DNA from: JACOMS01 sp051252005
GTDB taxonomy: Bacteria; Pseudomonadota; Alphaproteobacteria; Caulobacterales; Maricaulaceae
Reading direction: 5' to 3'
Length of the DNA stretch: 64,000 bases
NCBI GenBank assembly: GCA_051252005.1
Contig: JBPOEZ010000008.1
Span: forward strand, 91,897-155,896
Shown: one piece after another, positions 45,057-53,909 of the stretch
How positions within the stretch are numbered: the stretch's first letter is position 1
Layout of the letters: each line of letters opens with the position of its first letter
Notes under the pieces: generated by a model
What the model saw: only the letters and a program-made list of their open reading frames with translations
Told to the model about the DNA's origin: nothing
The model's database searches: none
Made by a program: the position numbers and the translations under genes

Positions 45057-46829
45057 CTAATATCCTGCAACAGCGGATTTCGGCCCGCGCGGATCGGCAG
45101 AACCTTGAAAGACGCCGTCCTTATAGGCAACGGAATTCACCCGTCCAATCACAGAATGCGCGTAACCGCCCGCTTCGTTCTTTGGCAGAATAAAGCCGCG
45201 AGAGGCGAGAATGTCTAGCGTATCTTTGCTCATCCCCGGTTCAGTCACTACGATATCTGGGAGCCATTGATGGTGCATTTTCGGCTGAGCCGTGGCCTGC
45301 GCCACGTTCATATCAAAGGTGGTTGCATTCAGGATGGTTTGCAAAACCGAGGTAATAATTGTGCTTCCGCCTGGGCTGCCCGTCGCTAAAACAGCGCGTC
45401 CATCTTTGCGCAAGATCACCGGCGTCATTGACGATAGCGGACGTTTCCCTGGCTCAATTTGATTGGCCACGCCGCCTATAAGGCCAAAGCCGTTGGGAGA
45501 TCCGGGCTTGGACGAAAAGTCATCCATTTCATTGTTTAAAAGAAACCCAGCCCCGTCGACAGTGTAGCCGCTACCGTAGGAAAAGTTGAGCGTATAGGTC
45601 ACCGACACCGCGTTGCCCTGTTTATCCATCACGGAGTAATGCGTTGTTTCGTTACTTTCATACGGCAAAGATTTAGCAGGGCCAATATCAGCCGAACGGC
45701 TCGCCTTTGTCAGATCAATCGTGCCGCGCAGATAATCTGCGTAAGCTTGGTCGGTCAGGTCTTCGACAGGCACATCAAAAAAATCAGGATCACCAAGATA
45801 TTTAGAGCGGTCCGCATAGGCGCGGCGCATACTCTCCACCAGCTTATGCAGATAATCCGCGCTATTATGGCCGTCTGCAACAAGGTCATAGCCAGAAAGG
45901 ATATTCAGCATTTGTATCACATGTATGCCGCCGGATGAGGGCGGGGGCATGGATGCCACCTCGTAGCCTTTATAAGTCCCTGTCACGGCCGCCCGTGTCA
46001 CAGTCCGGTAATTATCCAGATCGGCTTGCGTCATGATTCCGCCGCCTTCGCTGATCTCGGCCAGCATAAGCGCCGCAGTTTTGCCTTTGTAAAATCCGTC
46101 AGAGCCCTGCTCCATAATCCGGCGCAAAGTCTCGGCGAGGTCTTTTTGCGTTAAGGTGTCGCCCGGCTTTGGGGTATGTCCGTGCTTGAAAAAATATTCC
46201 ATCGTCGAGGGATCTCGCGACAGGCTCTCGAGATTGTCTTCAAGCGATGAGGCCAAACCGTAACTTACGGGAAAGCCCTGCGACGCAAGGCGTATGGCGG
46301 GGCCCATAACTTGGCGGCGAGTCATTGTGCCGTAGGTTTGAAGCGCGTCTAAAAAGCCCATAACACTGCCTGGAACGCCGGAGGACAGATGTGAATATTG
46401 CGCGCGCATATTGTCCACTTCGCCGTCCGCGCCGAGATACATGTCCCGCGTCGCCCCAGCCGGTGCCATTTCGCGAAAATCAATCGCGATCACTTCGTCT
46501 TGGTCTTTAAGGGCGATCATCATAAAGCCGCCGCCGCCAAGGTTCCCCGCTTGGGGATGGGTCACGGCGAGCGCGAATCCTGTCGCCACAGCCGCGTCGA
46601 TGGCATTGCCCCCTCGCGCCAAAATATCCCGCCCGACGGCCGCCGCTATGGCGTCCTGCGCCGCGACCATGCCGTTCTCGGCTATGACTGGATGAAAGCG
46701 GGACGAATAACTCATCACCGCGTGAGCGCCGGGGTTCGCGTCCGTTGTCTCTGCGGCAAAGGCCGCTGGACATACGGACGTCAGAAAAATAGCGCCTATG
46801 GTGGCGGTCAGTTTTGCGTGTTTGATCAT
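45057..46829 (-). CDS. ggt: Gamma-glutamyltranspeptidase
   Basis: 590 aa precursor. Signal peptide at 1-25, large subunit with GNAIDAAVATGFALAVTHP and NLGGGGFMMIAL, and the autocleavage site before the catalytic Thr in SNETTHYSVMDKQGNAVS; the small subunit has GSGYTVDGAGFLLNNEMDDF and KRPLSSMTPVIL. Periplasmic enzyme that removes or transfers the gamma-glutamyl group of glutathione. First gene of a unit with recR and the DUF6498 gene. Confidence 0.93.
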   Translation of the reverse strand: MIKHAKLTATIGAIFLTSVCPAAFAAETTDANPGAHAVMSYSSRFHPVIAENGMVAAQDAIAAAVGRDILARGGNAIDAAVATGFALAVTHPQAGNLGGGGFMMIALKDQDEVIAIDFREMAPAGATRDMYLGADGEVDNMRAQYSHLSSGVPGSVMGFLDALQTYGTMTRRQVMGPAIRLASQGFPVSYGLASSLEDNLESLSRDPSTMEYFFKHGHTPKPGDTLTQKDLAETLRRIMEQGSDGFYKGKTAALMLAEISEGGGIMTQADLDNYRTVTRAAVTGTYKGYEVASMPPPSSGGIHVIQMLNILSGYDLVADGHNSADYLHKLVESMRRAYADRSKYLGDPDFFDVPVEDLTDQAYADYLRGTIDLTKASRSADIGPAKSLPYESNETTHYSVMDKQGNAVSVTYTLNFSYGSGYTVDGAGFLLNNEMDDFSSKPGSPNGFGLIGGVANQIEPGKRPLSSMTPVILRKDGRAVLATGSPGGSTIITSVLQTILNATTFDMNVAQATAQPKMHHQWLPDIVVTEPGMSKDTLDILASRGFILPKNEAGGYAHSVIGRVNSVAYKDGVFQGSADPRGPKSAVAGY

Positions 46830-46923
46830 GATGCGTCCCTCTTTTTTATTTTGGCTATGCTGTCATATTTTTCTAAAAGGTCAAATTGGAATTCATTTTC
46901 CGTTTTCGTCTTATCCGAGCGCG

Positions 46924-48057
46924 TCAGGACAAAGCCTTCGTGAGGGCCCGTACGAGACGCTGCTGATCTTCCGCGTCGCAATATAAATGCGGCGTCACGC
47001 GCATGGCAGGCCCGCGCACGGACACAAAAATATCTTGCGCCGCGAGATCAGCGGAAAGCCCCGCAGGAATACCGCCATCACGTTTAAGGCCCAGATAATG
47101 CGGCGCGCGATGCGGCGACGCGCTCAAACCCAAAGGCTCTAAATCTTTCGCGATCTTTGCCGTAAAGCCGTGCAAGGTCTCGGCTATGTTGTCCACGCCC
47201 CATGCTAATATCTGCCGCATAGCCGCGCTCGCCCCGCCCAATTGCGAGCTATTCGATTTTTCGCCCATATCAAAACGGCGTGCGCCCTTGGCAAAGTCCG
47301 GTTGATAATCCGTCAGCCGCGTAAAATCTTCCGCCCCCTTACGGTTGATCCAGTTATGCTCGACAGGCTGCGCGCCGTGCCATTTCGGATCCACATGCAG
47401 GAACCCCATAGAATACGGCCCCATCATCCATTTGTAAGTGGCTGCTACGGCAAAATCCGGGCGAATGGCGCTCATATTAAAAGGCTGAACGCCGAGAGAC
47501 TGCGTGAGATCGAGCACAAGCGCCGCAGAAGCTTTATCTAGCGCCGTTCTTATTCGCGCCAGATCTAATGTCGCTCCGCTGGCCCAGTGTGTTTGCGGCA
47601 AGGCCGCTATCGCCGTATTGTCATCAATGGCGGCGATGACAACGGACGTCCAATCATCATCATTCGGGGTTGGCAAAATTTTAACCTGCGCGCCAACCCG
47701 CTCCGCCTTGTCCTGCCACGGATAAATATTGGACGGGAATTGATCTTCGAGGACAAGCACAGTTTGCCCAGCCCTAAGCGGCAAAGCATTCGCCGCTGTC
47801 TGAATGCCGTAACTCGCAGACGGGACAATCGCGATATTTTCAGCATCTCCGCCAAAAATCTGCGCAGCAAGCCCCCTCGCCTCCTCTGCGTATAAGAAAA
47901 AGTCATCCGAACTTATCGTCCAAGGCCGCGCTTTCGCCTGAATGCCGCCATGCATGGCCGCAACCACGCTATGCATCAGCGGCGACATGTAAGCATTATT
48001 AAAATATGCCACACTGCGCGGCATGTCGAAAAGGTGTTTCTGCGAGTCGATAATCAT
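46924..48057 (-). CDS. Class V aminotransferase-fold PLP enzyme
   Basis: 377 aa. Fold-type I PLP enzyme of the cysteine desulfurase/kynureninase superfamily: YFNNAYMSPLMHSV at the start, IVPSASYGIQTAANAL, VLDLTQSLGVQPF and the Schiff-base Lys in AATYKWMMGPYSMGFLHV. The C-terminus has no active-site Cys loop, so it is unlikely to be an IscS. The substrate is not known. It runs in the same direction as ggt after a 94-nt gap. Confidence 0.85.
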   Translation of the reverse strand: MIIDSQKHLFDMPRSVAYFNNAYMSPLMHSVVAAMHGGIQAKARPWTISSDDFFLYAEEARGLAAQIFGGDAENIAIVPSASYGIQTAANALPLRAGQTVLVLEDQFPSNIYPWQDKAERVGAQVKILPTPNDDDWTSVVIAAIDDNTAIAALPQTHWASGATLDLARIRTALDKASAALVLDLTQSLGVQPFNMSAIRPDFAVAATYKWMMGPYSMGFLHVDPKWHGAQPVEHNWINRKGAEDFTRLTDYQPDFAKGARRFDMGEKSNSSQLGGASAAMRQILAWGVDNIAETLHGFTAKIAKDLEPLGLSASPHRAPHYLGLKRDGGIPAGLSADLAAQDIFVSVRGPAMRVTPHLYCDAEDQQRLVRALTKALS

Positions 48058-48420
48058 TAGCGAAGTATAGAGCGATTAGATCGATGGACTAGCTGTAAAT
48101 GAGATTTGGACTATGTGTTTTCACACACTTGAAAGAGACCTCTAAACTTAATGGCGATAAACTTTGCTTCCGTTAAGACTCAAATCGCAAAGATGGCCGT
48201 CTACGGGCAATGTCACCCGCGCCGAACTCGATAAGCGACACGTAGAACAGGCCACCTTCGGTGATCTCATGAAACACGGTAGCGCCAACATAGACGGCAA
48301 CCTGCTCGCCGTCAGTGCATTTTGGTCTGAGAGAAGAACTGAAATTTTGAATTATAATTGTCCGGCCTTAATGGACACTGCACAGCTAAATTAGAAACCT
48401 TTCATACTAACCCGCTATCG
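48058..48420. other. Gene-free stretch with a possible gene remnant
   Basis: 363 nt with no convincing intact gene. On the minus strand 48176-48367 is open for 64 codons and protein-like in the middle (GEQVAVYVGATVFHEI, GLFYVSLIEFGAGDI) but has no start codon at its 5' end. On the plus strand a TTG-initiated 76-aa frame covers 48164-48394. Either may be a fragment of a decayed gene; neither was recognised. Confidence 0.3.
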
Positions 48421-49212
48421 CTATCTGTGCCTGCTGCGATTAAAATCATCACTGATTTCACCATATAAACATCTTGGGACGAATGGGTAGGATTCGGTAA
48501 CGTAGTAAACATAGTTACCGTCCTTTATTCCCCCGTTACACTCATCAAGCTTTCCGGCGGCATATATATATTCGTAATCTTCATTATAGGTGCCATCATA
48601 TCGGCCACTAGGGCCAAAGGGCCTTTGGCCAGCTTTCAGCCGCCAACCTGAGATCGCATCTTCGCCCACGTAATGAATTTCAAACCCGTCTCCCGCATAA
48701 CCGATGAGGCTACTTTTGGAGATTTCGGTTAAACTATCAGCAATCCCGTGATAGTGATATAAGCCGCCACGGCCCACATGAGCATTGTTGAAGTCAAGGC
48801 CGAGCTTGCCAAGAGCGCCGTGAATATCGAGACTCCAATTGGTGTCGCCTTGTCGGCTATGACCATTCCTTGTGTCAGGGTCCCAGAACCCAGCCGTGTT
48901 AGGGCGGAACTGAACGCCGTTCAGAGCTATTCCCATAGTCCCGCGAATCGGCGTTAACTTAGAGTTTTTCTTTGGCGTCAACGGCACACAAACATTAACG
49001 ATTTGAGCTTGTATAGCGTTAGGGTTGCCTCTGGTCGGAAAAGTTCCGGTGTCATGGTCAGGAATGCCGTTAGCTCTGAAACAGCGCTGATCGCCCTTGA
49101 AATCAATGTCCACTTGGTTTTGCATCGACCCAGCGGCGCTAATGGCGCCACTACTGATCATTATAAAGCCCGCAATTGTTACAGCGGCAATAGTGCGTTT
49201 TGTTATTGTCAT
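48421..49212 (-). CDS. YHYH-domain exported protein
   Basis: 263 aa. Signal peptide at about 1-27, then a domain with RGGLYHYHGIADSL, the YHYH motif, preceded by GIALNGVQFRPNTAGFWDPD and followed by IGYAGDGFEIHY and GRYDGTYNEDYEY. YHYH proteins are secreted or periplasmic and of unknown function; the His/Asp/Tyr cluster suggests a metal site, by inference. It stands alone, 189 nt from rplQ. Confidence 0.85.
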   Translation of the reverse strand: MTITKRTIAAVTIAGFIMISSGAISAAGSMQNQVDIDFKGDQRCFRANGIPDHDTGTFPTRGNPNAIQAQIVNVCVPLTPKKNSKLTPIRGTMGIALNGVQFRPNTAGFWDPDTRNGHSRQGDTNWSLDIHGALGKLGLDFNNAHVGRGGLYHYHGIADSLTEISKSSLIGYAGDGFEIHYVGEDAISGWRLKAGQRPFGPSGRYDGTYNEDYEYIYAAGKLDECNGGIKDGNYVYYVTESYPFVPRCLYGEISDDFNRSRHR

Positions 49213-49344
49213 GAGCGTTCCATGTTTTAAATTCTATATATCTAAAACGCACGAACGCCGATAATCCGTCGTTTAAGCGATAAGTTTCCTAATAATACAG
49301 CATACAAACACGGATCGTGTGCATGAGAACATGTGAGAGACATA

Positions 49345-49375
49345 CAATAAAAAACCCGCCAACAAAGGGCGGGTC
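49345..49375 (-). terminator. Intrinsic terminator of the alpha ribosomal operon
   Basis: On the minus strand ACCCGCC pairs with GGCGGGT across a 7-nt loop and runs into TTTTTTATTG, 27 nt after the rplQ stop. A strong, canonical terminator for the whole ribosomal cluster. Confidence 0.88.
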
Positions 49376-49401
49376 TAATTTTATAAATCTGTAAGCGCGT
49401 T

Positions 49402-49812
49402 TTACGCGTCTTCAGCTTCGGCGCGTTCGCGGTCGACTTTGCCTTTAGCGTCTTCGTCGCGGTCTACGAATTCGATGACGGCCATTGGCGCATTGTCGCC
49501 GTAGCGGAAACCAGCTTTAAGGACACGGATATATCCGCCTGGACGGTCAGCATAGCGCGGGCCGAGAATGTCGAAGAGTTTCTTAGACATTTCTTTGTTA
49601 CGTGTGCGCGCGATTGCGATGCGGCGTGAGTTTAGGTCACCCTTTTTCGCGAGTGTCACAAGCTTCTCCACAAACGGGCGAAGTTCTTTGGCTTTAGGCA
49701 AAGTCGTGACGATTTGCTCGTGCTCGATCAAGCTCGAAGACATGTTAGCGAACATGGCTTTACGGTGGCTTGCCGTGCGGTTTAGTTTACGATGGGCAAT
49801 GCGATGGCGCAT
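49402..49812 (-). CDS. rplQ: Ribosomal protein L17
   Basis: 136 aa. MRHRIAHRKLNRTASHRKAM and GYIRVLKAGFRYGDNAPMA are L17 signatures; the C-terminus is an acidic/charged tail. Last gene of the cluster, 31 nt after rpoA and before the terminator. Confidence 0.97.
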   Translation of the reverse strand: MRHRIAHRKLNRTASHRKAMFANMSSSLIEHEQIVTTLPKAKELRPFVEKLVTLAKKGDLNSRRIAIARTRNKEMSKKLFDILGPRYADRPGGYIRVLKAGFRYGDNAPMAVIEFVDRDEDAKGKVDRERAEAEDA

Positions 49813-49843
49813 GGCGAATTCCTCTTATTATAGTCTAGTTGGC

Positions 49844-50860
49844 CTAGATGTGATCGTCATATTTCTTAGCAAGCTCTTCAATGTTTTCCGGCGGCCAGTT
49901 TGGCGCGTCCATACCCAAGTGAAGACCCATAGCGGCCAAGACTTCTTTAATTTCGTTTAGTGACTTACGGCCAAAGTTTGGTGTGCGAAGCATTTCGGCT
50001 TCGGACTTTTGGATAAGGTCACCAATGTAAACAATATTGTCGTTCTTAAGACAGTTAGCTGAACGCACAGAGAGTTCAAGTTCGTCAACCTTACGCAGTA
50101 GCGCAGGGTTAAAGTCAAGCTCAGGCTTCTCGTCTTGGCGTAGGCTATCTTCTGGATCATCGAAGTTCACGAAGACCTGGAATTGGTCTTGAAGAATACG
50201 CGCAGCAACCGCCACAGCATCTTCGGGCGTTACAGCGCCGTTTGTTTCGATATCGATAAGCAGCTTATCATAATCAAGGACTTGGCCTTCGCGTGTGTCT
50301 TCGACGCGGTAAGCTACACGTTTTACAGGAGAGTAAAGCGCGTCAATAGAGATAAGGCCGATAGGCGCATCTTCAGGACGCGACGCCGCCGCAGGGACGT
50401 AGCCCTTACCCGAAGTCACTGTGAGTTCCATACGGATCTCCGAGCCTTCATCCATTGTACAGATCACGTGATCTGGGTTTAGGATATCAACGTCAGCTGT
50501 CTCTTCAATGTCAGCACCTGTGACAGGGCCAGAACCAGATTTTTTCAAAAGAAGACGCTTCGGGCCATCTGAGTGCATACGCACGTTAAGGTCTTTAAGG
50601 TTCAGGACGATGTTTGTAACATCTTCGCGAACGCCTGGGATAGATGTGAACTCATGCACAACACCGTCAATGTGAACAGCGCTAACCGCTGAGCCTTGAA
50701 GGGATGAAAGCAGAACGCGGCGAAGCGCGTTGCCAAGTGTCATACCAAAGCCGCGCTCTAGCGGTTCAGCTGTTACGACAGCAAATTTTTCCGGTTCACG
50801 TCCAGGTTCGATTTCTGGATTGATCGGACGAATAAGTTCTTGCCAATTTTTTTCAATCAC
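49844..50860 (-). CDS. rpoA: RNA polymerase alpha subunit
   Basis: 338 aa from a GTG start. N-terminal dimerisation domain (GFGMTLGNALRRVLLSSLQG) and C-terminal DNA/activator-binding domain (LELSVRSANCLKNDNIVYIG, TPNFGRKSLNEIKEVL). A longer frame starts at 50893, but GTG at 50860 has AGAGG 8 nt upstream and gives VIEKNWQELIRP, the standard alphaproteobacterial start. In the operon rpsM-rpsK-rpoA-rplQ. Confidence 0.97.
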   Translation of the reverse strand: MIEKNWQELIRPINPEIEPGREPEKFAVVTAEPLERGFGMTLGNALRRVLLSSLQGSAVSAVHIDGVVHEFTSIPGVREDVTNIVLNLKDLNVRMHSDGPKRLLLKKSGSGPVTGADIEETADVDILNPDHVICTMDEGSEIRMELTVTSGKGYVPAAASRPEDAPIGLISIDALYSPVKRVAYRVEDTREGQVLDYDKLLIDIETNGAVTPEDAVAVAARILQDQFQVFVNFDDPEDSLRQDEKPELDFNPALLRKVDELELSVRSANCLKNDNIVYIGDLIQKSEAEMLRTPNFGRKSLNEIKEVLAAMGLHLGMDAPNWPPENIEELAKKYDDHI

Positions 50861-50943
50861 GATGTACCTCTTAAGGTCTACAGGTAAGCGCAAGGCCTAC
50901 CATCAATTATAATTACAGAGAAAACTCTGTAAGCGAAGCCGGA

Positions 50944-51333
50944 TTAGACGCGGCGACGCTTAGGGGGACGACAGCCATTGTGCGGAATAGGTGTCACGTC
51001 ACGAATAGTTGTGATGGTGAAGCCTGTTGCCTGCAAAGCCCGAACAGCGCTTTCGCGTCCGGAGCCTGGACCGTTTACATTGATCTCAAGCGTGGTCATG
51101 CCGTGATCTTGAGCTTTCTTGCCAGCTTCCTCAGCTGCGACCTGAGCCGCGTAAGGTGTTGACTTTCGTGAGCCCTTAAAGCCCATAGCGCCCGCACTAC
51201 ACCACGCAACGGTATTACCCTGCGCGTCTGTAATGGTGATCATTGTATTGTTAAATGTTGAGTTAACGTGCGCAACGCCAGAAGTAATGTTCTTCCGGTC
51301 GGCGCGGCGAATACGTGTTGGTTCTTTTGCCAT
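50944..51333 (-). CDS. rpsK: Ribosomal protein S11
   Basis: 129 aa. AHVNSTFNNTMITITDAQGN, SAGAMGFKGSRKSTPYAAQ and TPIPHNGCRPPKRRRV are S11 landmarks. 10 nt after rpsM; an 83-nt gap separates it from rpoA. Confidence 0.97.
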   Translation of the reverse strand: MAKEPTRIRRADRKNITSGVAHVNSTFNNTMITITDAQGNTVAWCSAGAMGFKGSRKSTPYAAQVAAEEAGKKAQDHGMTTLEINVNGPGSGRESAVRALQATGFTITTIRDVTPIPHNGCRPPKRRRV

Positions 51334-51343
51334 GGATCAGATC

Positions 51344-51712
51344 CTACTTCTTCTTACCAGCGATGGCTTTCGCCGGGCCTTTGCGCGTACGCGCATTTGT
51401 GTGTGTACGCTGACCGCGAACAGGGAGACCCCGGCGGTGACGAAGACCACGGTAGTTACCCATGTCCATCAAGCGTTTGATGTTCTGTGATGTTTCGCGG
51501 CGAAGATCGCCCTCAACCATCATATCAGCATCAATCGTTTCGCGGATCTGCAGAACTTCTGCATCCGTCAAATCGTGAACACGGCGTTCAGCCGCGATAC
51601 CAACACGGTCGCAAATCACTTTGGATTTTGCCGGACCAATGCCGAAAATATATGTCAAAGCGATAACTACTCGCTTATTCGTGGGAAGGTTTACACCCGC
51701 AATCCGTGCCAC
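51344..51712 (-). CDS. rpsM: Ribosomal protein S13
   Basis: 122 aa. MARIAGVNLPTNKRV, YIFGIGPAKSK and RGLRHRRGLPVRGQRTHTN are S13 signatures; the tail ends in GKKK. An AAGGAGG ribosome binding site precedes it. First gene after the internal promoter. Confidence 0.97.
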   Translation of the reverse strand: MARIAGVNLPTNKRVVIALTYIFGIGPAKSKVICDRVGIAAERRVHDLTDAEVLQIRETIDADMMVEGDLRRETSQNIKRLMDMGNYRGLRHRRGLPVRGQRTHTNARTRKGPAKAIAGKKK

Positions 51713-51814
51713 ACTGGCCTCCTTAAAATCTCAAATTCCCGCTGTTTCAGTGTCATCAACCGTTGCCCCATGTAAAAAGGGCGGACTGTGTTAACACCTC
51801 CGCGAAAGCGGGTA

Positions 51815-51842
51815 CTTATATCCTCGTTATAGACGGCGTCAA
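51815..51842 (-). promoter_or_regulatory. Internal promoter for rpsM-rpsK-rpoA-rplQ
   Basis: On the minus strand TTGACG (51842-51837) and TATAAG (51820-51815) are 16 nt apart in the 194-nt gap between adk and rpsM, the only long gap in the ribosomal cluster. A start near 51808 would give a leader of roughly 95 nt. Confidence 0.6.
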
Positions 51843-51906
51843 GCACCGTTTATGTTTGTTTCATCTTTTTATGCGCGGCTAAAGAGTCGCGCCCAGAAAG
51901 ATTTTT

Positions 51907-52494
51907 TTACTTTTTTTTTAAAGCTATATCAGCCGCGTCCAAGACACGAGCAATAGAGTTTGCCACAGAATCGATTTCTGCCATACCGTCGACTTCACTT
52001 AGCTTACCTTGGCCTGCGTAGAAAGGCAGCAATGGCGCTGTCTGCTCATTATAAGCCTTAAGCCGTTCTTTGAAGGTCTCTGGATTATCATCCTTCCGGC
52101 CTTGCTCTTCAAACCGGATAGTTACCCGCTCCAATAGCTTTCCATCATCTACGCAAAGACGGATAACGCTGTCGACTTGAGTATCTCGAGTTGTCAAAGC
52201 GTCATCTAAGGCCCTAGCTTGAGCTAAGGTGCGCGGGAAGCCATCAAAAATAAATCCTGCAGCGTCTGGATTCGTATCCAGCTGCTCTTCGATCAAAGCG
52301 ATCACAATTTCATCGGACACAAGCTGTCCATTGTCCATTATATCAGCAACTTTTTTGCCGAGCTCTGTTCCTGAAGCGCGAGCAGCTCGGAGCATATCAC
52401 CTGTGGAAAGCTGGATCAGTCCGCGGTCCTTTACAAGGCGTTTTGCCTGTGTGCCCTTACCGGCAGCAGGAGGTCCAAAAAGAATAATGTTCAT
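51907..52494 (-). CDS. adk: Adenylate kinase
   Basis: 195 aa, short-LID form. Walker A GPPAAGKGTQAKRL, FDGFPRTLAQARALD and the shortened LID region; ends in a Lys run. Converts ATP and AMP to two ADP. Follows secY by 12 nt, the usual place at the end of the spc operon. Confidence 0.95.
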   Translation of the reverse strand: MNIILFGPPAAGKGTQAKRLVKDRGLIQLSTGDMLRAARASGTELGKKVADIMDNGQLVSDEIVIALIEEQLDTNPDAAGFIFDGFPRTLAQARALDDALTTRDTQVDSVIRLCVDDGKLLERVTIRFEEQGRKDDNPETFKERLKAYNEQTAPLLPFYAGQGKLSEVDGMAEIDSVANSIARVLDAADIALKKK

Positions 52495-52506
52495 TGCGCG
52501 GCCCCC

Positions 52507-53853
52507 TTACTTTTTCTTACGGCGCATACGGGACTTCTTGATAAGTCCTTCATATTGGTGAGCAATCAGGTGTGACTGAATTTGCGAAACCGTATCAAGC
52601 GTCACAGACACAATAATCAAGAGCGACATACCGCCAATAAGCATTGCAACAGACGGCGGGATCTCTTTGTTCTGAGAGATAATGTATTCAGGTAACACAC
52701 AGACGAAGGCCACATAGACCGCGCCAATAAATGTGAGGCGAGACAGAACGTAAGTCAGATATTCTGCTGTCCGGTTTCCGGGACGAATACCCGGCAGAAA
52801 GCCGCCATTCTTGCGAAGGTTATCGGCTACATCATCAGGCTTAAATACATAAGGCACATAGAAGTAACAGAAGAAGATAATCAAAACCGCATAGAGCGTT
52901 AGATAAACGGGTGAACCGTAGCCAATATAAGCGAGCACTGTCGTAATCCACCCTGGGCCGCCTTGGGCAAAGATCGAGCCAGCTGTTGCAGGAAGAAGAA
53001 GCAAAGAGCTTGCAAAGATCGGCGGGATAACACCGGCTGTGTTCAGCTTAAGCGGCATGAAGGAGCTCTCGCCGCCAAATTGCTTACCACCGGCCATTTG
53101 CCGTTTAGGATACTGGACCAAGAGCCGTCGCTGAGCACGCTCCACGAAAACAATCAAGACAGACAGACCAATGAATAGGATAATTACGCCTAGTAGCAAA
53201 AGGCCGCCTAGCGAGCCGGTCCGGTTCAAGTTTAAAACTTGCAAAATCGCGCGCGGTAATTCGGCTACGATACCAGCAAAGATAATCAATGAAACACCGT
53301 TACCAACACCCCTAGCCGTAATCTGCTCACCAAGCCACATAAGGAACATAGTGCCGCCGACAAGGGTAATGACCGTGCTGGCATCAAAGAAAAGACCGGG
53401 ATTAATGACCGCACCGCTGGCGCCGAGCGCGCGAGAAATACCAAAGGCCTGGAAGGCCGCCAAGAAGACAGTCAAATACCGTGTATATTGGTTAATTTGC
53501 TTCCGCCCCTGCTCGCCGTCTTTATCAAGTTCTTTGAGCGTTGGGATAGAACCCTTCATCAAGGTCATGATAATGGACGCCGAAATGTACGGCATAACAT
53601 TTAGAGCGAAAACGGCCATACGCTCGATCGCGCCGCCAGCAAACATGTCCAGGCGAGTAAGAAAACTACCCTCACCGCTAGCAAAATTTGACTGAAAGAC
53701 TTCAAGGTCGATGCCCGGAATCGGAACATATGTACCAATGCGGTACACTACTAAAATCAACAGCGTAAATAAGAGCCTTTGCTGTAGTTCCTTGGCTTTG
53801 CCAAAGCTACCCAGATTCATATTTGCGGCAAGTTGTTCAGACGCTGAAGCCAT
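52507..53853 (-). CDS. secY: Protein translocase subunit SecY
   Basis: 448 aa with ten membrane segments. YRIGTYVPIPGID at the first segment, YISASIIMTLM, the plug-side GNGVSLIIFAGIVAELP and GKQFGGESSFMPLKLNTAGVIPPIF-type blocks (as PLKLNTAGVIPPIF). Forms the SecYEG channel. Lies 56 nt after rplO. Confidence 0.96.
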   Translation of the reverse strand: MASASEQLAANMNLGSFGKAKELQQRLLFTLLILVVYRIGTYVPIPGIDLEVFQSNFASGEGSFLTRLDMFAGGAIERMAVFALNVMPYISASIIMTLMKGSIPTLKELDKDGEQGRKQINQYTRYLTVFLAAFQAFGISRALGASGAVINPGLFFDASTVITLVGGTMFLMWLGEQITARGVGNGVSLIIFAGIVAELPRAILQVLNLNRTGSLGGLLLLGVIILFIGLSVLIVFVERAQRRLLVQYPKRQMAGGKQFGGESSFMPLKLNTAGVIPPIFASSLLLLPATAGSIFAQGGPGWITTVLAYIGYGSPVYLTLYAVLIIFFCYFYVPYVFKPDDVADNLRKNGGFLPGIRPGNRTAEYLTYVLSRLTFIGAVYVAFVCVLPEYIISQNKEIPPSVAMLIGGMSLLIIVSVTLDTVSQIQSHLIAHQYEGLIKKSRMRRKKK

Positions 53854-53909
53854 GACGGTTCCGTTTCTCTAATGAAGTAAGCCCCTCATATAGGGGCTCA
53901 CTCAAATAT

